From Symsagittifera roscoffensis (taxonomy: Eukaryota; Xenacoelomorpha; Acoela; Convolutidae): a stretch of 50,705 nt of DNA. A program made the position numbers and the translations under genes. Below, one piece after another: positions 49,258-50,705 of this stretch. Under the pieces are notes generated by a model. The model was not told the DNA's origin. It ran no database searches and saw nothing but the letters and a program-made list of their open reading frames with translations. Numbering within the stretch: the first letter of the stretch is position 1; the number at the start of each line of letters is the position of its first letter. The stretch lies in NCBI RefSeq assembly GCF_963678635.1, contig NW_026970762.1:1-50705 (forward strand), given 5' to 3'.

Positions 49258-49650
49258 GGAGTGACCTCGTGGTCTGGGGATACTGAGACCCAGCCATGAG
49301 CTCACTATTCCTGCATGTAATTAAATTAATTTGAGTGTTTTGACCGAAGCCGAAAGCAGTAACTTTTTTGTCGACCCGATGTTGGAAAAGACCACCGAAA
49401 GTACTGGCTTGGTAGAGACGGAGAAAAGCATGCAAAGCTCTGTTTAGACGTTAGCCAGTCGTCTTAGGACTTAGTTTTGTTTTCCGTCGATATGTATCTT
49501 CCGGGCGAATGTTACATATAACCATTGGCTCAAGAGTCATGGACACTATCTCTTGTGTTTTTCTACCTCGAATGGTCTGAGCCAATTCGGTTCATTGCGA
49601 CATGAGACTAAAACCCTCGTTACAGCTTAAAGGCCACCACCAGAATAACC
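49258..49650. repeat. 393-bp tandem duplication, copy 1
   Basis: Begins GGAGTGACCTCGTGG and ends CCAGAATAACC. Every base I compared is repeated 405 bp downstream, with no difference found. Copy 1 also encodes most of a 105-codon minus-strand frame whose first 59 codons recur in copy 2. That recurrence is a result of the duplication and does not argue for a gene. Confidence 0.95.
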
Positions 49651-49662
49651 TCGTGACCTCGT
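49651..49662. other. 12-bp junction between duplicate copies
   Basis: The 12 bases TCGTGACCTCGT separate the two 393-bp copies. With the adjoining bases they make ACCTCGTG three times, at 49,648, 49,656 and 49,669. The same motif lies at the start of copy 1 (49,264). This is a filler-like junction made from the local sequence. Confidence 0.88.
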
Positions 49663-50055
49663 GGAGTGACCTCGTGGTCTGGGGATACTGAGACCCAGCC
49701 ATGAGCTCACTATTCCTGCATGTAATTAAATTAATTTGAGTGTTTTGACCGAAGCCGAAAGCAGTAACTTTTTTGTCGACCCGATGTTGGAAAAGACCAC
49801 CGAAAGTACTGGCTTGGTAGAGACGGAGAAAAGCATGCAAAGCTCTGTTTAGACGTTAGCCAGTCGTCTTAGGACTTAGTTTTGTTTTCCGTCGATATGT
49901 ATCTTCCGGGCGAATGTTACATATAACCATTGGCTCAAGAGTCATGGACACTATCTCTTGTGTTTTTCTACCTCGAATGGTCTGAGCCAATTCGGTTCAT
50001 TGCGACATGAGACTAAAACCCTCGTTACAGCTTAAAGGCCACCACCAGAATAACC
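49663..50055. repeat. 393-bp tandem duplication, copy 2
   Basis: Identical to 49,258-49,650 as far as I can read, then passes into CCTCACTCCAG. Absence of any mismatch over 393 bp in non-coding sequence indicates a very recent event or an assembly duplication. Confidence 0.95.
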
Positions 50056-50705
50056 CCTCACTCCAGAAAATAAGAACGTCCCCATAATTAGGTATCAAAA
50101 TACCCAAAATACGCGAACGCTGTTAAAAACAGGGTCGGAACAGTCCGTAGAGTTATTTTTTAAAAGACAGTGAAACTTTGATCGATTTCAGATGGATCAA
50201 CCTAAAACTCTCCTTACCTCAACATAACAATGATAAAAGACACTCAAGAAAACTAAATTGAGTACTCAAATATCGGCACACTCGAGCATTGGAGTAACTA
50301 AATTAACTAGCGACTCTAGCATGAATATAATTGAATATAAATTGAGAAGTTTGCTATTAATGAATTCCAATCAAAGGAAATGAGTTTTCTTTTGAGAATA
50401 AAGTTTTGAGCTGGACCATTGGGAGACTTCGGTTGTCCACCTTTCCACCGAAGGTTCACTCTGGTCCACTTGAATTTCAATCTCCTCTTACTCGCGATTA
50501 ATTTTTCCCGTTGCTAAATTTGAATACTTTACCGCGATTGTAATTCGGTCGTTCTGATCTTATATCTCTGAGATTTTCAGTTGTCGCGAGAAAGTTGAGC
50601 ATGACATGTTCAATTGAATTTTTGAAAAATTCCATTTGACCCCAAAATCACGTTGTTCGTATTGCTCAAGGTCAAACTTTCAATTATGACCGACTGGCAC
50701 ATGAC
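50056..50705. other. AT-rich sequence without a recognisable gene, to window end
   Basis: Apparently unique AT-rich DNA, stops in every frame, no ORF worth recording. It holds one imperfect inverted repeat (listed separately) and otherwise nothing I can name. Confidence 0.65.
50412..50468. repeat. Imperfect inverted repeat (22-bp arms, 13-bp loop)
   Basis: Left arm 50,412-50,433 starts TGGACCA and ends CTTCGGT. Right arm 50,447-50,468 starts ACCGAAG and ends TGGTCCA. The outer 7 and inner 7 pairs are perfect, and 3 of the 8 middle positions also pair, giving 17 of 22. It could fold as a hairpin with an internal loop. I see no evidence that it is a transposon end. Confidence 0.72.

Noticed and set aside
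49118-49435. 105-codon minus-strand ORF, and its 82-codon partner at 49,592-49,840
   Set aside because: The first 59 codons are shared only because the DNA is duplicated. The ends differ, no family is recognised, and the sequence has no coding character that I can see.

Overview
This window is almost entirely satellite DNA. Positions 1 to about 47,055 are one uninterrupted tandem array of a 21-bp unit, roughly 2,240 units, and the array continues off the left edge. Its right edge, at about 47,055, is followed by 3.65 kb of AT-rich, apparently non-coding sequence that runs to the end. Kilobases of tandem repeat, no compact genes or ribosome-binding sites, and gene-poor flanks all point to a eukaryotic nuclear genome. 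I cannot place the organism from sequence alone. The flank reads like invertebrate intergenic DNA, and that is only an impression.

The unit has a nearly invariant first half, CTGTCCCAAGACT, and a variable second half that comes in about a dozen recurring forms such as TCTTGGTA, ATTCGGTA, TTCCGGCA, TTTCTGCA, TTTCTTTA and ACTTGGTA. These forms follow each other in recurring orders, which gives higher-order repeats (HORs) at many scales. I could place HORs of 147, 251, 293, 336, 402, 418, 465, 586, 607, 628, 642, 886, 913, 945, 988, 1066 and 2451 bp. Larger paralogous blocks lie 4.6, 7.6, 8.3-8.7, about 22 and about 24 kb apart.

Because 21 is a multiple of three and the consensus has no stop codon in any frame, all six frames stay open for hundreds of codons, up to 894. 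I treat none of these reading frames as genes. Open frames end only at a few amplified mutant units: ctgttaag, ctgtctaag, ctgtcttaag, ctgtccataag, ctgaacc and ctagactattag. On the plus strand each closes one specific frame while the others shift or read through.

The right flank contains a cluster of six C6 runs (47,431-47,709), a two-copy 69-bp direct repeat (47,977-48,108), a T-rich tract (48,261-48,353), an apparently perfect 393-bp tandem duplication with a 12-bp junction (49,258-50,055) and an imperfect inverted repeat (50,412-50,468). I found no convincing protein-coding gene, tRNA, rRNA, CRISPR array or telomeric repeat. Block boundaries inside the array were read by eye and are good to about one unit.
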